A stretch of DNA of 64,000 bases, taken from assembly GCA_021799355.1 (NCBI GenBank), contig JAJZAQ010000012.1, positions 1 to 64,000 of the forward strand, written 5' to 3'. The position numbers and the translations under genes were made by a program. The notes under the pieces are model-generated. The model was not told where the DNA came from, searched no databases, and worked only from the letters and a program-made list of their open reading frames with translations. Below are positions 10,469 to 19,940 of this stretch, piece after piece (positions within the stretch are counted from its first letter, which is position 1; every line of letters starts with the position of its first letter). This stretch comes from Pseudomonadota bacterium (lineage in GTDB: Bacteria > Pseudomonadota > Gammaproteobacteria > Burkholderiales > Burkholderiaceae_C).

Positions 10469-11761
10469 TCAGCGCGCTCCGCCGGCAGCCGCCCTGGTGT
10501 GCGCCCCCGGCGTGCCCTGGCCCGCACCGCCGGCAGCCGGCACCACTTTGACTTCACGCCCGTCGCGCAGGCGGTCCAGGCCGTCGGTGACCACGCGTTC
10601 TCCCGGCTGCAGGCCGGAGACGATCTGCGTCAGATTGCCATACGCCACGCCGGTTTTGACCACCCGCATACTCACCCTGTCGCCCGCGCCGATGACGTAC
10701 ACATACGTGCCCGGCGCGCCCACGGCCACCGCCGTGGTGGGCACGACCACGGCGTCGGCGATGGTGCGCACCAGCAGGCGCACGTTGACGAACTGGTTGG
10801 GAAACAGCGTCAGCCGCGGGTTGGCGAACTCGGCACGGAAATTGAGCGTGCCGGTGGCGGCGTTGATCTGGTTGTCCGCCGCCAGCAGCCTGCCCGTGGC
10901 GAGCAGCTCGGTGTTGCGCGCGTCCCAGGCCTCTGTCTTGAGCTGCCTGCCGGCCATGAGCTGGGAGACGACCTCGGCGATCTGCTGCTGCGGCAGGGCG
11001 AAGATCACGTCCACCGGCTGCACCTGCGCGATGGTGGCCACCGGCGACGCCGAGCTGCTGCCGCTGCTGGTGCTGGTGCCGACGGCACCGGAGGTGGTGA
11101 CCATATTGCCGGCGTCCACCGGGCGCAGCCCGACCAGGCCGGACACCGGCGCGGTGATGCGCGTCCAGCTCAGTTGCAGCCGCGCGTTGTCCAGCGCCGC
11201 CTTGTTGGCGTCGAGCGTGGCTTTGAGCTGCGCCACGGTGGCGCGCTGGTCCGACACCTGCTGCGCCGAAATCGAATCCTGCGCCAGCAGGGTTTCGTAG
11301 CGCTGCAGGTCGCTTTGCGCCCCGGCGAGCTGCGCCTGCGTCTGTTCCACCTGCGCCTGCGCCTGCTCGACGGCGATGCGAAACGGCCGCGGGTCGATCT
11401 GCGCCAGCAGCTGCCCGGCCCTGACCATCTGCCCCTGTTTGTAATCCACGCTTTGCAGCAGCCCGGACACCCGCGGCATGACATTGACGTAGCTGCGCGG
11501 CGTGACCGTGCCCAGCGCCGTCAGCCACACCGGCAGCGGCTGCGCCCGCGCCACCGCCGCCGTCACCGGCTGCGGCGGCATCTGGCCTTTTGCCATGCCT
11601 GGGGCACCGCCGCGCATCTGCGCCTGCGCGCGGTGCGTCGTCAGCGTCATCCCCAGTGCGGCGCAGACCAGCAGCGCCGCGCCCAGCGCCCCCCATGTCC
11701 AGTGGCGCAAAGTGGAAGCGGAACGCGGGCGGGCTGCAGCGGCGGGGCGAAGGCGGTTCAT
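10469..11761 (-). CDS. mdtA: RND efflux periplasmic adaptor (membrane fusion protein), MdtA-like
   Basis: A 430-aa membrane-fusion protein linking the RND permeases to the outer-membrane duct. N-terminal signal or anchor at residues 20-45; lipoyl/barrel-sandwich half [19 protein letters not shown]; a coiled-coil hairpin rich in Gln and Ala ([16 protein letters not shown]); second lipoyl half [15 protein letters not shown]; then beta-barrel and membrane-proximal domains. A Ser/Gly/Thr stretch ([11 protein letters not shown]) breaks the second lipoyl region. It is the first gene of the four-gene mdtA-B-C-tolC-like operon. No two-component system of the BaeSR type adjoins it in the window. Confidence 0.93.
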   Translation of the reverse strand: MNRLRPAAAARPRSASTLRHWTWGALGAALLVCAALGMTLTTHRAQAQMRGGAPGMAKGQMPPQPVTAAVARAQPLPVWLTALGTVTPRSYVNVMPRVSGLLQSVDYKQGQMVRAGQLLAQIDPRPFRIAVEQAQAQVEQTQAQLAGAQSDLQRYETLLAQDSISAQQVSDQRATVAQLKATLDANKAALDNARLQLSWTRITAPVSGLVGLRPVDAGNMVTTSGAVGTSTSSGSSSASPVATIAQVQPVDVIFALPQQQIAEVVSQLMAGRQLKTEAWDARNTELLATGRLLAADNQINAATGTLNFRAEFANPRLTLFPNQFVNVRLLVRTIADAVVVPTTAVAVGAPGTYVYVIGAGDRVSMRVVKTGVAYGNLTQIVSGLQPGERVVTDGLDRLRDGREVKVVPAAGGAGQGTPGAHTRAAAGGAR

Positions 11762-11869
11762 GGGCAGGACGTCAAAGCGGACAAACGCAACGGGCGGCAG
11801 ACATCGATGCTGCCTGCACGAGGTGAAAGCCGTGTGCAGGCCGTGTGAAGAAACATGAAGCAGCCGGAC

Positions 11870-12457
11870 TCACCCCGGCTGGCGCGCGTGGTTCCAGTAC
11901 ACCTCGGTGCTGCCTTGGCCGCCGGCGCGGTTGAGGGTGCGGGCGAGGACGAACAGCAGGTCCGACAGCCGGTTGAGGTATTGCAGCAGTTCGGCGCGCA
12001 GCCGTGGCGCGGCCGCATCTGCAGCCTGCGCCGCCTCCTGCGCCACCGCCACCACGGCGCGCTCGGCCCGCCGGGCCACGGTGCGGCACACGTGCGCCTG
12101 CGCCGCGGTCGGCGCGCCGCCGGGCAGGATGAATTCGGCCAAGGGCGGCAGCCGGGCGTTGTAGTCGGCCAGCGCGGCGTCGAGCGCGGCGACCTGCTCG
12201 GGCTTGAGCAGGATCATCCCGGGCACCGACAGCTCGCCGCCCAGGTCGAACAAATCGTGCTGCACCTGCAGCAGCAGGGTGTCGATGTCGGCCGGCAGCG
12301 TCATGCTGCGCAGCACGCCCAGGTGCGAGTTGAGCTCGTCGACCTCGCCGAGCGCGTGGATGCGCAGCGCCGACTTGGAGCAGCGCGACCCGTCGCCCAG
12401 CCCGGTGGTTCCGGCGTCGCCGGTGCGGGTGACGATGGCGGTCAGTCGCTGTCCCAT
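11870..12457 (-). CDS. ATP:cob(I)alamin adenosyltransferase, PduO type
   Basis: A 195-aa PduO-family corrinoid adenosyltransferase that makes adenosylcobalamin from cob(I)alamin and ATP. Visible signatures: the ATP-binding N-terminus TRTGDAGTTGLGDGSR, the trimer-interface motif GEVDELNSHLG, and the C-terminal catalytic helix with YLNRLSDLLFVLAR (the Arg/Asp region that contacts ATP). The start MGQRLTAIVTRTGD is typical. It ends far from other B12 genes and is followed 2 bp upstream by the BLUF gene on the same strand, so the two may be co-transcribed. Confidence 0.95.
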   Translation of the reverse strand: MGQRLTAIVTRTGDAGTTGLGDGSRCSKSALRIHALGEVDELNSHLGVLRSMTLPADIDTLLLQVQHDLFDLGGELSVPGMILLKPEQVAALDAALADYNARLPPLAEFILPGGAPTAAQAHVCRTVARRAERAVVAVAQEAAQAADAAAPRLRAELLQYLNRLSDLLFVLARTLNRAGGQGSTEVYWNHARQPG

Positions 12458-12459
12458 GT

Positions 12460-12906
12460 TCACCCCGCCGTCGCGCTGGCCGCGCCGATCTGGCGCGCGT
12501 GTTCGGCGAGCTCTCCGAGCATGCTTTCCGCCGCCGCGGCGCTCAGCTCCAACGGCGAAAACCGCGCCTCCAGCGAATACGCCAGAAACAGCGCGCGGTT
12601 TTTGTCGGTGCTCAGCACATAGCCCATCGACCACTCGCCGAACAGACGCCTGTCGATGTCGTGGTAGTGCAGGATCACCGAATCGGTATGCCGCGGGTCG
12701 CGCAGAATGCGCGTATATAGCGCGTTGATGCGCGAGCGCGCGCCTTCGAGCGCCTGCAGGAAATAGCCGTCGGCGAACACCAGCAAGCCGGTCAGCCCCA
12801 GCGCCGGATTGTTGCGGCGGGAGGTGTTGAGGATGTCGTGCACATCGGCCGGGCCGAAATTGGGCGCGATGCGGCTGGCGTAAATCATGCGGATCAGTGG
12901 GTCCAT
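12460..12906 (-). CDS. BLUF-domain blue-light photoreceptor
   Basis: A 148-aa short BLUF protein that binds FAD and signals blue light through a Tyr-Gln hydrogen-bond switch. The photoactive residues are present: Tyr in LIRMIYASR (about residue 9), Asn in SRRNNPALGLTGLLVF, and Gln in DGYFLQALEG, followed by the RDPRHTDSVILHYHDIDRR segment. Only the BLUF core and a short helical cap are encoded, with no fused output domain, so it must act through a partner protein. It lies 2 bp upstream of the cobalamin adenosyltransferase on the same strand. Partner and output are unknown. Confidence 0.92.
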   Translation of the reverse strand: MDPLIRMIYASRIAPNFGPADVHDILNTSRRNNPALGLTGLLVFADGYFLQALEGARSRINALYTRILRDPRHTDSVILHYHDIDRRLFGEWSMGYVLSTDKNRALFLAYSLEARFSPLELSAAAAESMLGELAEHARQIGAASATAG

Positions 12907-13032
12907 CGTCGTCCTTGGCGAAAAAGCTGCCGCGGGCGTCCCGGCAGCGGATTTGCGGGACAATTGTGCCCGATCGTCGGCGCCAGCGCCGTCGCCTGCG
13001 CCCTCACCGGGTTTTTCCCCTCCCGCCGAGCC

Positions 13033-14439
13033 ATGAACACCGCCGCCACCCCGTCCATCGTTCCCCGCCCAGCGCCACAACCGCTGCTCGATGCGCTGGC
13101 TGCGCGCTTTGGCGCGCAATGCTCGACCGCGCTGGCGGTGCGCGAGCAGCATGGCCGTGACGAATCCCCGTTCGACGCCCCGCCGCCAGCCGCAGTGGTG
13201 TTCTGCGACAGCACGCTGGACGTGGCCGACGCGGTCAAACTCTGCGCCGCGCACGACTATCCGGTCATCGCCTGGGGCGCGGGTTCGTCGCTCGAAGGCC
13301 AGTTGCTCGCCGTGCGCGGCGGCGTGGTGCTCGACCTCACGCGCATGAACCGGGTGCTCGACATCGCCACCGGCGACCTGCTCGCCACCGTGCAGGCCGG
13401 GGTGACGCGCAAGCAGCTCAACGACGAGCTGCGCCACACCGGGCTGTTTTTCCCGATCGACCCGGGTGCCGATGCGACCCTCGGCGGCATGACCGCCACC
13501 CGCGCCTCCGGCACCAACGCCGTGCGCTACGGCACCATGCGCGAAAACGTGCTCGCGCTGACCGTGGTGCTGGCCGACGGCCGGGTGCTGCGCACCGGCA
13601 CCCGCGCGCGCAAAAGCAGCGCCGGTTATGACCTCACGCGGCTGTTCGTCGGCAGCGAGGGAACGCTCGCCATCATCACCGAAGTGACGCTGCGGCTGTA
13701 CCCGCAGCCCGAGGCGGTGGCGGCAGCGATCTGCTCGTTTCCGGACGTGGCCAGCGCGGTGGACTGCACCATCGCCATCATGCAATCGGGCGTGCCGATT
13801 GCCCGCTGTGAGCTGATGGACGCCAACGCGGTGCGCGCGGTCAACGCGCACGATCATCTTGGCCTGCCCGAAAGCCCGCTGCTGTTGATGGAATTCCACG
13901 GCTCGCCGTCCGGCGTGCGCGAACAGGCGCAAACCGTGCAGGCGCTGGCGCAGGACTTTCGCGGCTCGGACTTCGCCTGGGCCGACACCCCGGAAGAACG
14001 CAGCCGGCTGTGGGCGGCGCGCCACCATGCGTATCTGTCGGCGTTGCAGACCAAGCCCGGCTGCCGCTGCGTGACCACCGACACCTGCGTGCCGATTTCC
14101 AAACTGGCGCAAAGCATCAACGCCACGGTCGAGGAGGCGCAGGCGGCGGGGCTGCCGTATTTCATCGTCGGCCATGTCGGCGACGGCAACTACCACATCG
14201 GCTACCTCATCGACCCGGCCAAGCCCGAGGAGCGCGAATTGGCCGAACGCCTGAACGCCCAGCTCGTGCGCCGCGCGCTGGCGCTGGGCGGCACCTGCAG
14301 CGGCGAACACGGCATCGGCCTGCACAAACAGGACTTTCTGCGCGAGGAAGCCGGCGACGACGCCATCGACCTGATGCGCGCGATCAAACACGCGCTCGAT
14401 CCCAGGGGGCTGTTTAACCCCGGGAAAATTTTTGTCTGA
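13033..14439 (+). CDS. FAD-linked D-2-hydroxyacid (D-lactate) dehydrogenase
   Basis: A 468-aa flavoprotein of the vanillyl-alcohol-oxidase fold, closest in pattern to D-lactate dehydrogenase (cytochrome), LDHD/Dld2 type. The FAD-binding domain contains PVIAWGAGSSLEG and the ADATLGGMTATRASGTNAVRYG loop. The FAD-oxidase C-terminal domain ends with the conserved VGHVGDGNYH, SGEHGIGLHKQ and RGLFNPGKIF motifs that hold the substrate site. It stands upstream of glcDEF but is separated by about 300 bp, so it is probably a separate transcript in a shared 2-hydroxyacid oxidation locus. The exact substrate (D-lactate or another D-2-hydroxyacid) is inferred. Confidence 0.88.
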   Translation: MNTAATPSIVPRPAPQPLLDALAARFGAQCSTALAVREQHGRDESPFDAPPPAAVVFCDSTLDVADAVKLCAAHDYPVIAWGAGSSLEGQLLAVRGGVVLDLTRMNRVLDIATGDLLATVQAGVTRKQLNDELRHTGLFFPIDPGADATLGGMTATRASGTNAVRYGTMRENVLALTVVLADGRVLRTGTRARKSSAGYDLTRLFVGSEGTLAIITEVTLRLYPQPEAVAAAICSFPDVASAVDCTIAIMQSGVPIARCELMDANAVRAVNAHDHLGLPESPLLLMEFHGSPSGVREQAQTVQALAQDFRGSDFAWADTPEERSRLWAARHHAYLSALQTKPGCRCVTTDTCVPISKLAQSINATVEEAQAAGLPYFIVGHVGDGNYHIGYLIDPAKPEERELAERLNAQLVRRALALGGTCSGEHGIGLHKQDFLREEAGDDAIDLMRAIKHALDPRGLFNPGKIFV

Positions 14440-14740
14440 CGGCGGTTGCCGGCCCCGGGCGCGTACCTGACATCAGGCTGCGCAATCAGGTGGTGAACGG
14501 CGGCTCTACCCCGGCGAACAGGTCGGCCAGCGGGATGCTCAGTTGCAGGCTGTCGCGTTCCTGCCGACAGAGACACAGTGTATTCCCGCCGCGCTGCCGA
14601 TACGGCACGACACCACTTTTTCGGCAACACAGCTTTGCTGCCGGCAGTGGCAAAAGCCGGGTTAGTCCTGCCCCGCTGCAGCGCAGCAAAGGCGATAATT
14701 CGTCAACAAATACAACAGATTTCCCGTGGACGGACTCGCC
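14440..14740. other. Intergenic region before glcD
   Basis: About 300 bp without a supportable gene. It holds a small perfect dyad CCTGA-CA-TCAGG at 14466-14477 and a second imperfect dyad around TGCCGGCA in the 14630-14650 region. The last 50 bp before glcD are relatively AT-rich (CAACAAATACAACAG) and should contain the glcDEF promoter. No regulator gene such as glcC adjoins. A short open frame on the minus strand ending at 14486 reads like a fragment of coding sequence but matches nothing I recognise. Confidence 0.5.
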
Positions 14741-16234
14741 ATGAACGCCCCCTTGAACCCCGACCTGGCGGCGCGCGCCGCGCGCCAGGCCGAAGTCGTC
14801 GCCGCGCTGTCGGCCGAACTGCCCGCCGAAGTGCTGCTGTACCAGCCCGAGGAGGTCACACCCTACGAATGTGACGGGCTGAGCGCCTACCGCCGCAAAC
14901 CGCTGGTGGTGGTGCTGCCGGAGACCGAGGCGCAGGTGGCGGCCACGCTGCGGGTGTGCCACCGGCTGCACGTGCCGGTGGTGGCGCGCGGCGCCGGCAC
15001 CGGGCTGTCGGGCGGTGCGCTGCCGCATGAAGACGGCGTGTTGCTGGCGCTGGCACGCTTCAACCGCATCAAGCGCATCGACCCGGTGGCGCGCACCGCC
15101 ACCGTCGAGTGCGGGGTGCGCAACCTGGCGATTTCCGAGGCGGCTGCCGCCTACGGCCTGTTCTACGCCCCCGACCCGAGCAGCCAGATCGCCTGCACCA
15201 TCGGCGGCAACATCGCCGAGAACTCCGGCGGCGTGCACTGCCTGAAATACGGCCTGACGGTGCACAACGTGCTGCAGGTGCGCGGCTACACCGTCGAGGG
15301 CGAGGCGCTGACCATCGGTAGCCTGGCGCCGGACTGCCCCGGGCCTGATCTGCTGGCCGCGGTGATCGGCAGCGAAGGCATGTTGATGGTGGTCACCGAA
15401 GTGACGGTCAAGCTGCTGCCCAAGCCGGTGCTGGCGCGCTGCATCATGGCCAGCTTCGACGACGTACGCAAGGCCGGCGACGCGGTGGCGGCGATCATCG
15501 CCGCCGGCATCATCCCCGCCGGGCTGGAGATGATGGACCAGCCGATGACCGCGGCGGCAGAAGCCTTCGTCCACGCCGGCTACGACCTCACCGCCCGCGC
15601 CATCCTGCTGTGCGAGAGCGACGGCACCCCCGAGGAAGTCGAAGAAGAGATCGGCCGCATGACCGCGGTGCTCACGCAGTGCGGCGCCACCGCGCTCAAA
15701 TGCAGCGACAGCGAAGCCGAGCGGCTGCGTTTTTGGAGCGGGCGCAAAAACGCCTTTCCCGCCACCGGCCGCATCTCGCCCGATTACTACTGCATGGACG
15801 GCACCATCCCGCGCAAACGCGTGGCCGACATGCTGCAGGCCATCGAGGCGATGCAGGGCAAATACGGGCTGCGCTGCGTCAACGTGTTCCACGCCGGCGA
15901 CGGCAACCTGCACCCGCTGATCCTGTTCGACGCCAACCAGCCCGGCGAGCTGCAGCGCGCCGAGGAGTTCGGCGCCGAAATCCTCGAAACCAGCGTCGCC
16001 ATGGGCGGCACGGTCACCGGCGAGCACGGCGTGGGGTTCGAAAAAATCAACTCCATGTGCGTGCAGTTCAGCGCCGAGGAACGCGAGCAGTTTTTCGCCC
16101 TGCGCCGCGCGTTCGATCCCGGCGAGACCCTCAACCCCGGCAAGCAGATCCCCACCCACGCCCGCTGCGCCGAATACGGCAAGATGCACGTGCGCGGCGG
16201 GTTGCTGCCCTTTCCCAACATCCCGCGGTTTTGA
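14741..16234 (+). CDS. glcD: Glycolate oxidase FAD subunit GlcD
   Basis: A 497-aa FAD-containing subunit of the membrane-associated glycolate dehydrogenase (GlcDEF), which oxidises glycolate to glyoxylate. The PCMH-type FAD-binding domain shows PVVARGAGTGLSGGALP and DPSSQIACTIGGNIAENSGG. The C-terminal oxidase domain has VFHAGDGNLHPLILFD, TGEHGVGFEKI and the terminal ETLNPGKQIP. ATG at 14741 (MNAPLNPDL) is chosen; an in-frame GTG five codons upstream is possible. It is the first gene of glcD-glcE-glcF. Strongly conserved and normal length. Confidence 0.96.
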   Translation: MNAPLNPDLAARAARQAEVVAALSAELPAEVLLYQPEEVTPYECDGLSAYRRKPLVVVLPETEAQVAATLRVCHRLHVPVVARGAGTGLSGGALPHEDGVLLALARFNRIKRIDPVARTATVECGVRNLAISEAAAAYGLFYAPDPSSQIACTIGGNIAENSGGVHCLKYGLTVHNVLQVRGYTVEGEALTIGSLAPDCPGPDLLAAVIGSEGMLMVVTEVTVKLLPKPVLARCIMASFDDVRKAGDAVAAIIAAGIIPAGLEMMDQPMTAAAEAFVHAGYDLTARAILLCESDGTPEEVEEEIGRMTAVLTQCGATALKCSDSEAERLRFWSGRKNAFPATGRISPDYYCMDGTIPRKRVADMLQAIEAMQGKYGLRCVNVFHAGDGNLHPLILFDANQPGELQRAEEFGAEILETSVAMGGTVTGEHGVGFEKINSMCVQFSAEEREQFFALRRAFDPGETLNPGKQIPTHARCAEYGKMHVRGGLLPFPNIPRF

Positions 16235-16318
16235 TCCGGCTGACCGCACCGCGCGGCGCAGACCCGGCCCCACCCGCGCGGCGCCGTGCGGCAGCGCCCG
16301 GCGGGCAGTGAAACGACG

Positions 16319-17443
16319 ATGCAAGCAGACGACCTCCTCCCCCTTTGGCAAGACCTGGTGCGCGACGCCGCTGCGCGCGGTGAACACATCCGCATCCACG
16401 GCGGCAACAGCAAGGCGCCGTGGATGCCCGCGGTGCAGCGCAGCGGCGCCGAAACCGCCGAGCACACCCTGGACACCACGCAGTTCAGCGGCATCACGCA
16501 TTACGAACCCACCGAGCTGGTGCTCACCGCGCGCGCGGGCACGCCGCTGGCCGAAATCGAAGCCGCGCTGGCCGCGCACCAGCAATTCCTGCCGTTCGAG
16601 CCGCCGCATTTCGCCCGTTCCGGCACGAGCACGGCCACCGTCGGCGGCATGGTCGCCTGCGGCTTGAGCGGCCCGGCGCGCATGAGCGCCGGGGCGGTGC
16701 GCGACTACGTGCTCGGCGCCAGCCTGCTCAACGGCCGCGGCGAAGTGCTGCACTTCGGCGGCGAAGTGATGAAAAACGTCGCCGGGTTCGACGTGTCCCG
16801 GCTGCTGTGCGGCTCGCTGGGGTCGCTCGGCGTGATTTTGTCGGTGTCGCTCAAAGTCCAGCCGCTGCCGGCGGCGCAGGCCACGCTGCGCTTTGCCATG
16901 ACGCAGGACGAAGCCATCACCCGCTGCAATACCTGGGCGGCCCAGCCGCTGCCGGTCAACGCCAGCGCCTGGCTGCCCGACCGCAACACCGGCAAAGGCG
17001 TGCTCACCCTGCGGCTGCGCGGTGCGCAGGCCGCGGTGCAGGCGGCGTGCGCGCGGCTGGGCGGCGAGCGCCTGGCCGATGCCGAAGCCGCAGCGTTCTG
17101 GCAGGCGCTGCGCGAGCAGACCCTGCCGTGGTTCGCCTCCACCTGGCCGGGCGACTCGCAGGCGGCATTGTGGCGGCTGTCGCTGCCAGGCACGGCGCCG
17201 ATGCTCGACCTGTCGGGCACGCAACTGGTCGAGTGGTACGGCGCGCAGCGCTGGCTGATCAGCGCCGCGCCGGCGCCGATCATCCAGGAGGCGGCGCGGC
17301 AGGCCGGCGGCCACGCCACGCGGTTTCGCGGCGGCGACAGCGCTGCCGAGGTGTTCTGCACCCTGCCCGCGCCGCTGGACCGCATCGCCCGCAACGTCAA
17401 AGCCGCGTTCGACCCGCACGGCGTGTTCCCCACTCTGTTCTGA
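16319..17443 (+). CDS. glcE: Glycolate oxidase subunit GlcE
   Basis: A 374-aa second FAD-binding subunit of glycolate oxidase, smaller than GlcD and lacking the full catalytic C-terminus. The N-terminal half is the PCMH FAD-binding domain: IRIHGGNSKAPW near the start, FARSGTSTATVGGMVACGLSGPARMSAG, and DYVLGASLLNGRGE, then the GEVMKNVAGFDVSRLL signature specific to GlcE. The C-terminal RNVKAAFDPHGVFPTLF is typical. It lies 84 bp after glcD and 9 bp before glcF. Its stand-alone function is not known in any organism, but all three subunits are needed for activity in E. coli. Confidence 0.95.
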   Translation: MQADDLLPLWQDLVRDAAARGEHIRIHGGNSKAPWMPAVQRSGAETAEHTLDTTQFSGITHYEPTELVLTARAGTPLAEIEAALAAHQQFLPFEPPHFARSGTSTATVGGMVACGLSGPARMSAGAVRDYVLGASLLNGRGEVLHFGGEVMKNVAGFDVSRLLCGSLGSLGVILSVSLKVQPLPAAQATLRFAMTQDEAITRCNTWAAQPLPVNASAWLPDRNTGKGVLTLRLRGAQAAVQAACARLGGERLADAEAAAFWQALREQTLPWFASTWPGDSQAALWRLSLPGTAPMLDLSGTQLVEWYGAQRWLISAAPAPIIQEAARQAGGHATRFRGGDSAAEVFCTLPAPLDRIARNVKAAFDPHGVFPTLF

Positions 17444-17452
17444 CCGCCCGCG

Positions 17453-18685
17453 ATGGAAACCCATCTCAGTCCCGAATTCGCCGCCACGGCCGACGGCCAG
17501 ACCGCCGAGGCCATTTTGCGCAACTGCGTGCACTGCGGCTTTTGCACCGCCACCTGTCCGACCTACCAACTGCTCGGCGACGAGCTCGACGGCCCGCGCG
17601 GGCGCATCTACCAGATCAAGCAGGTGCTCGAAGGCGCGCCGGCCACGCGCTCGATCCAGCTGCACCTGGACCGCTGCCTGACCTGCCGCAACTGCGAAAC
17701 CACCTGCCCTTCGGGGGTCGAATACGGCAAGCTGGTGGACATCGGCCGCGCCGTGGTCGACGCCAAGGTGTCGCGGCCGACTGGCGAAAAGCTCGCCCGC
17801 TGGGCGTTACGGGAAGGCCTGACGTCGCGGTTGTTCGCCCCGGCGATCCGTCTGGGCCAGGCGCTGCGCCCGCTGGTGCCCGCCGCGCTGCGTGACAAGG
17901 TGCCGCCGCGGCAACGCGCCGGGCAGTGGCCGCAGCGCACGCACGCGCGCAAGGTGCTGATGCTCGCCGGCTGCGTGCAGCCCGCGCTGATGCCCAATAT
18001 CGGCGCGGCCACCGCCCGCGTGCTCGACGCCGTGGGCGTGCAGCCGCTGCTGGCCGAAGGAGCGGGCTGCTGCGGCGCGATCCGCCAGCATTTGTCCGAC
18101 CACGCCGGCGCGCTGGCCGACATGAAGCGCAACATCGACGCCTGGTGGCCGCTGGTCGACGCTGGCACGGTCGAGGCCATCGTCATGGACGCCTCCGGCT
18201 GCGGCGCGATGGTCAAGGACTACGCGCATCATCTCCGTCACGACCCGGATTACGCCGCACGCGCACAGCGCATCAGCGCGCTGTGCAAAGACGTCAGCGA
18301 ATACCTGCCGCAGTTCAGCGCCGAGCTCAAGGCGCGGCTGAAGACCAGGCCGGCAGACCATCTGGCCTACCACCCGCCGTGCACGTTGCAGCACGCGCAG
18401 CAGGTGCGCGGCGCCGCCGAAACCCTGCTGCGCGATCTCGGTTTCGAGGTCAAACTGCCGCTGGAAAGCCATTTGTGCTGCGGCTCGGCCGGCACTTACT
18501 CGGTGCTGCAGCCCGAGCTGTCGAGTGAACTGCGCAACCGCAAGCTGCAGCACCTGGCCGAAACCGCACCGCAGCGCATCGTCAGCAGCAACATCGGCTG
18601 CATCCAGCACCTGCAGGTCGGCACGACCATCCCGGTGCAGCACTGGATCGAATTCCTCGACGAAGCGCTGCATGGCAAACCCTGA
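17453..18685 (+). CDS. glcF: Glycolate oxidase iron-sulfur subunit GlcF
   Basis: A 410-aa subunit passing electrons from the flavin subunits towards the quinone pool. Two ferredoxin-type [4Fe-4S] motifs sit near the N-terminus: CVHCGFCTATCPTY and CLTCRNCETTCPSG. Two CCG (DUF224) domains follow, with GAGCCGAI and HLCCGSAGTY cysteine pairs that bind a further cluster in related heterodisulfide-reductase-type proteins. All eight ferredoxin cysteines are intact. The gene starts 9 bp after glcE and closes the operon; the next gene begins 52 bp later. Confidence 0.96.
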   Translation: METHLSPEFAATADGQTAEAILRNCVHCGFCTATCPTYQLLGDELDGPRGRIYQIKQVLEGAPATRSIQLHLDRCLTCRNCETTCPSGVEYGKLVDIGRAVVDAKVSRPTGEKLARWALREGLTSRLFAPAIRLGQALRPLVPAALRDKVPPRQRAGQWPQRTHARKVLMLAGCVQPALMPNIGAATARVLDAVGVQPLLAEGAGCCGAIRQHLSDHAGALADMKRNIDAWWPLVDAGTVEAIVMDASGCGAMVKDYAHHLRHDPDYAARAQRISALCKDVSEYLPQFSAELKARLKTRPADHLAYHPPCTLQHAQQVRGAAETLLRDLGFEVKLPLESHLCCGSAGTYSVLQPELSSELRNRKLQHLAETAPQRIVSSNIGCIQHLQVGTTIPVQHWIEFLDEALHGKP

Positions 18686-18737
18686 ACGCACGTCTGCGCC
18701 CTTCTCCCATCGCCCCGTCCTCCTGCACGAAACCGCC

Positions 18738-19871
18738 ATGAAATCGTTTTTCGCCTGCGTCGCCCTGCTGCTCGGTTTGACCGCTCCGTCGTTCGCCGCG
18801 GTAGCGGGGGTGAGCGACACCCAGATCGTCATCGGCCAGTCCGCGCCGCTGAGCGGCCCGGCGGCGCAACTGGGCGTGCGCCTGCGCATGGGCATCGAGG
18901 CGTATTTCCAGCGCGTCAACGCCGAAGGCGGTGTGGCCGGGCGCACGCTCAAGCTCGTCAGCCTCGACGACGGTTACGACCCGCCGCGCACCGTGGCCAA
19001 CACCAAATCCTTCATCGACGGCGGCAAGGCATTTGCGCTGCTGGGTTACGTCGGCACCCCCACCACCCTGGCGGCCAAACCGCTGATCGACCAGGCCGGC
19101 ATACCGCTGATCGGCCCGTTCACCGGAGCGATGGCGCTGCGCCAACCGGTCGATCCGTTCATTTTCAACATCCGCGCCAGCTACGACGACGAAACCCGCA
19201 AGATCGTCGATCAGTTCCTGTTTCTCGGGCTGAAAAAAATCGCCGTGTTCTACCAGGACGACGCCTACGGCATGGCCGGGTTGTCCGGGGTGCAGAAAGC
19301 GCTCGCCGCGCACGGCCTCAAACCCGTGGCCACCGGCACGGTGCAGCGCAACACGGTCGATGTGGCCGCGGCGCTGCGCTCCATCCTGCCGGCCCAACCT
19401 GATCTGATCGTCGAAATCGGCACCTACACCGAAGTCGCCGCGTTCAACCGGCAGGCCATCGCCCAGGGCTACGGCGGCCAGTTCGCCAACGTCAGCTTCG
19501 TCGGCTCCGAGGCGCTGGCCCGCGCGCTCGGGCCGCAGGGCAACGGCGTGATCATCACCCAGGTCGTGCCGTTTCCGTTTTCCACCGTCACCCCGCTGGT
19601 GCGCGAGTATCAGGAGGCGATGAACGCCGCCGGCCACAAGGGTGACTACGACTTCACCAGTCTGGAAGGCTTCATCGACGCCAAGGTGCTGGTGCAGGCG
19701 CTGCGCAAGGCCGGTAAAAATCTCACCCAGGCCGGGTTGATCGACGCGCTCAACGGCATGAGCGACGACAACCTCGGCGGCTTCATCGTGCGCTTCTCCC
19801 CCACGAACCATGCCGGCTCGGACTTCGTCGACGTCACCAGCATCACGGCCAGCGGCGGCTTCCGACACTGA
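18738..19871 (+). CDS. Periplasmic solute-binding protein, branched-chain amino acid (LivJ-like) type
   Basis: A 377-aa ligand-binding protein of the Peripla_BP_6 fold. A clean Sec signal peptide (MKSFFACVALLLGLTAPSFA, cleavage near residue 21) precedes the typical start DTQIVIGQSAPLSGPAAQLG. The central FALLGYVGTPTTLAAKPL and IAVFYQDDAYGMAG stretches match hinge and ligand regions of the family. No permease or ATPase genes (livHMGF) adjoin. It follows glcF by 52 bp on the same strand, so it may feed an ABC system encoded elsewhere or act as a sensor partner. The ligand is unknown; short-chain acids or amides are used by many relatives. Confidence 0.9.
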   Translation: MKSFFACVALLLGLTAPSFAAVAGVSDTQIVIGQSAPLSGPAAQLGVRLRMGIEAYFQRVNAEGGVAGRTLKLVSLDDGYDPPRTVANTKSFIDGGKAFALLGYVGTPTTLAAKPLIDQAGIPLIGPFTGAMALRQPVDPFIFNIRASYDDETRKIVDQFLFLGLKKIAVFYQDDAYGMAGLSGVQKALAAHGLKPVATGTVQRNTVDVAAALRSILPAQPDLIVEIGTYTEVAAFNRQAIAQGYGGQFANVSFVGSEALARALGPQGNGVIITQVVPFPFSTVTPLVREYQEAMNAAGHKGDYDFTSLEGFIDAKVLVQALRKAGKNLTQAGLIDALNGMSDDNLGGFIVRFSPTNHAGSDFVDVTSITASGGFRH

Positions 19872-19940
19872 CGGCAGCGACTGTCAAGGCAGGCCAGATC
19901 TCACTTCTCCCACCGGCCACGGCTGACGACGGCGGGAGGT

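Noticed and set aside
14486-14640. Minus-strand frame ending RDSLQLSIPLADLFAGVEPPFTT
   Set aside because: Looks like the end of a coding sequence, but the upstream part overlaps glcD antisense and has no recognisable domain or start.
18738-19871. Complete ABC amino-acid importer operon
   Set aside because: Only the binding protein is present; the next gene is on the opposite strand and is an EamA transporter.
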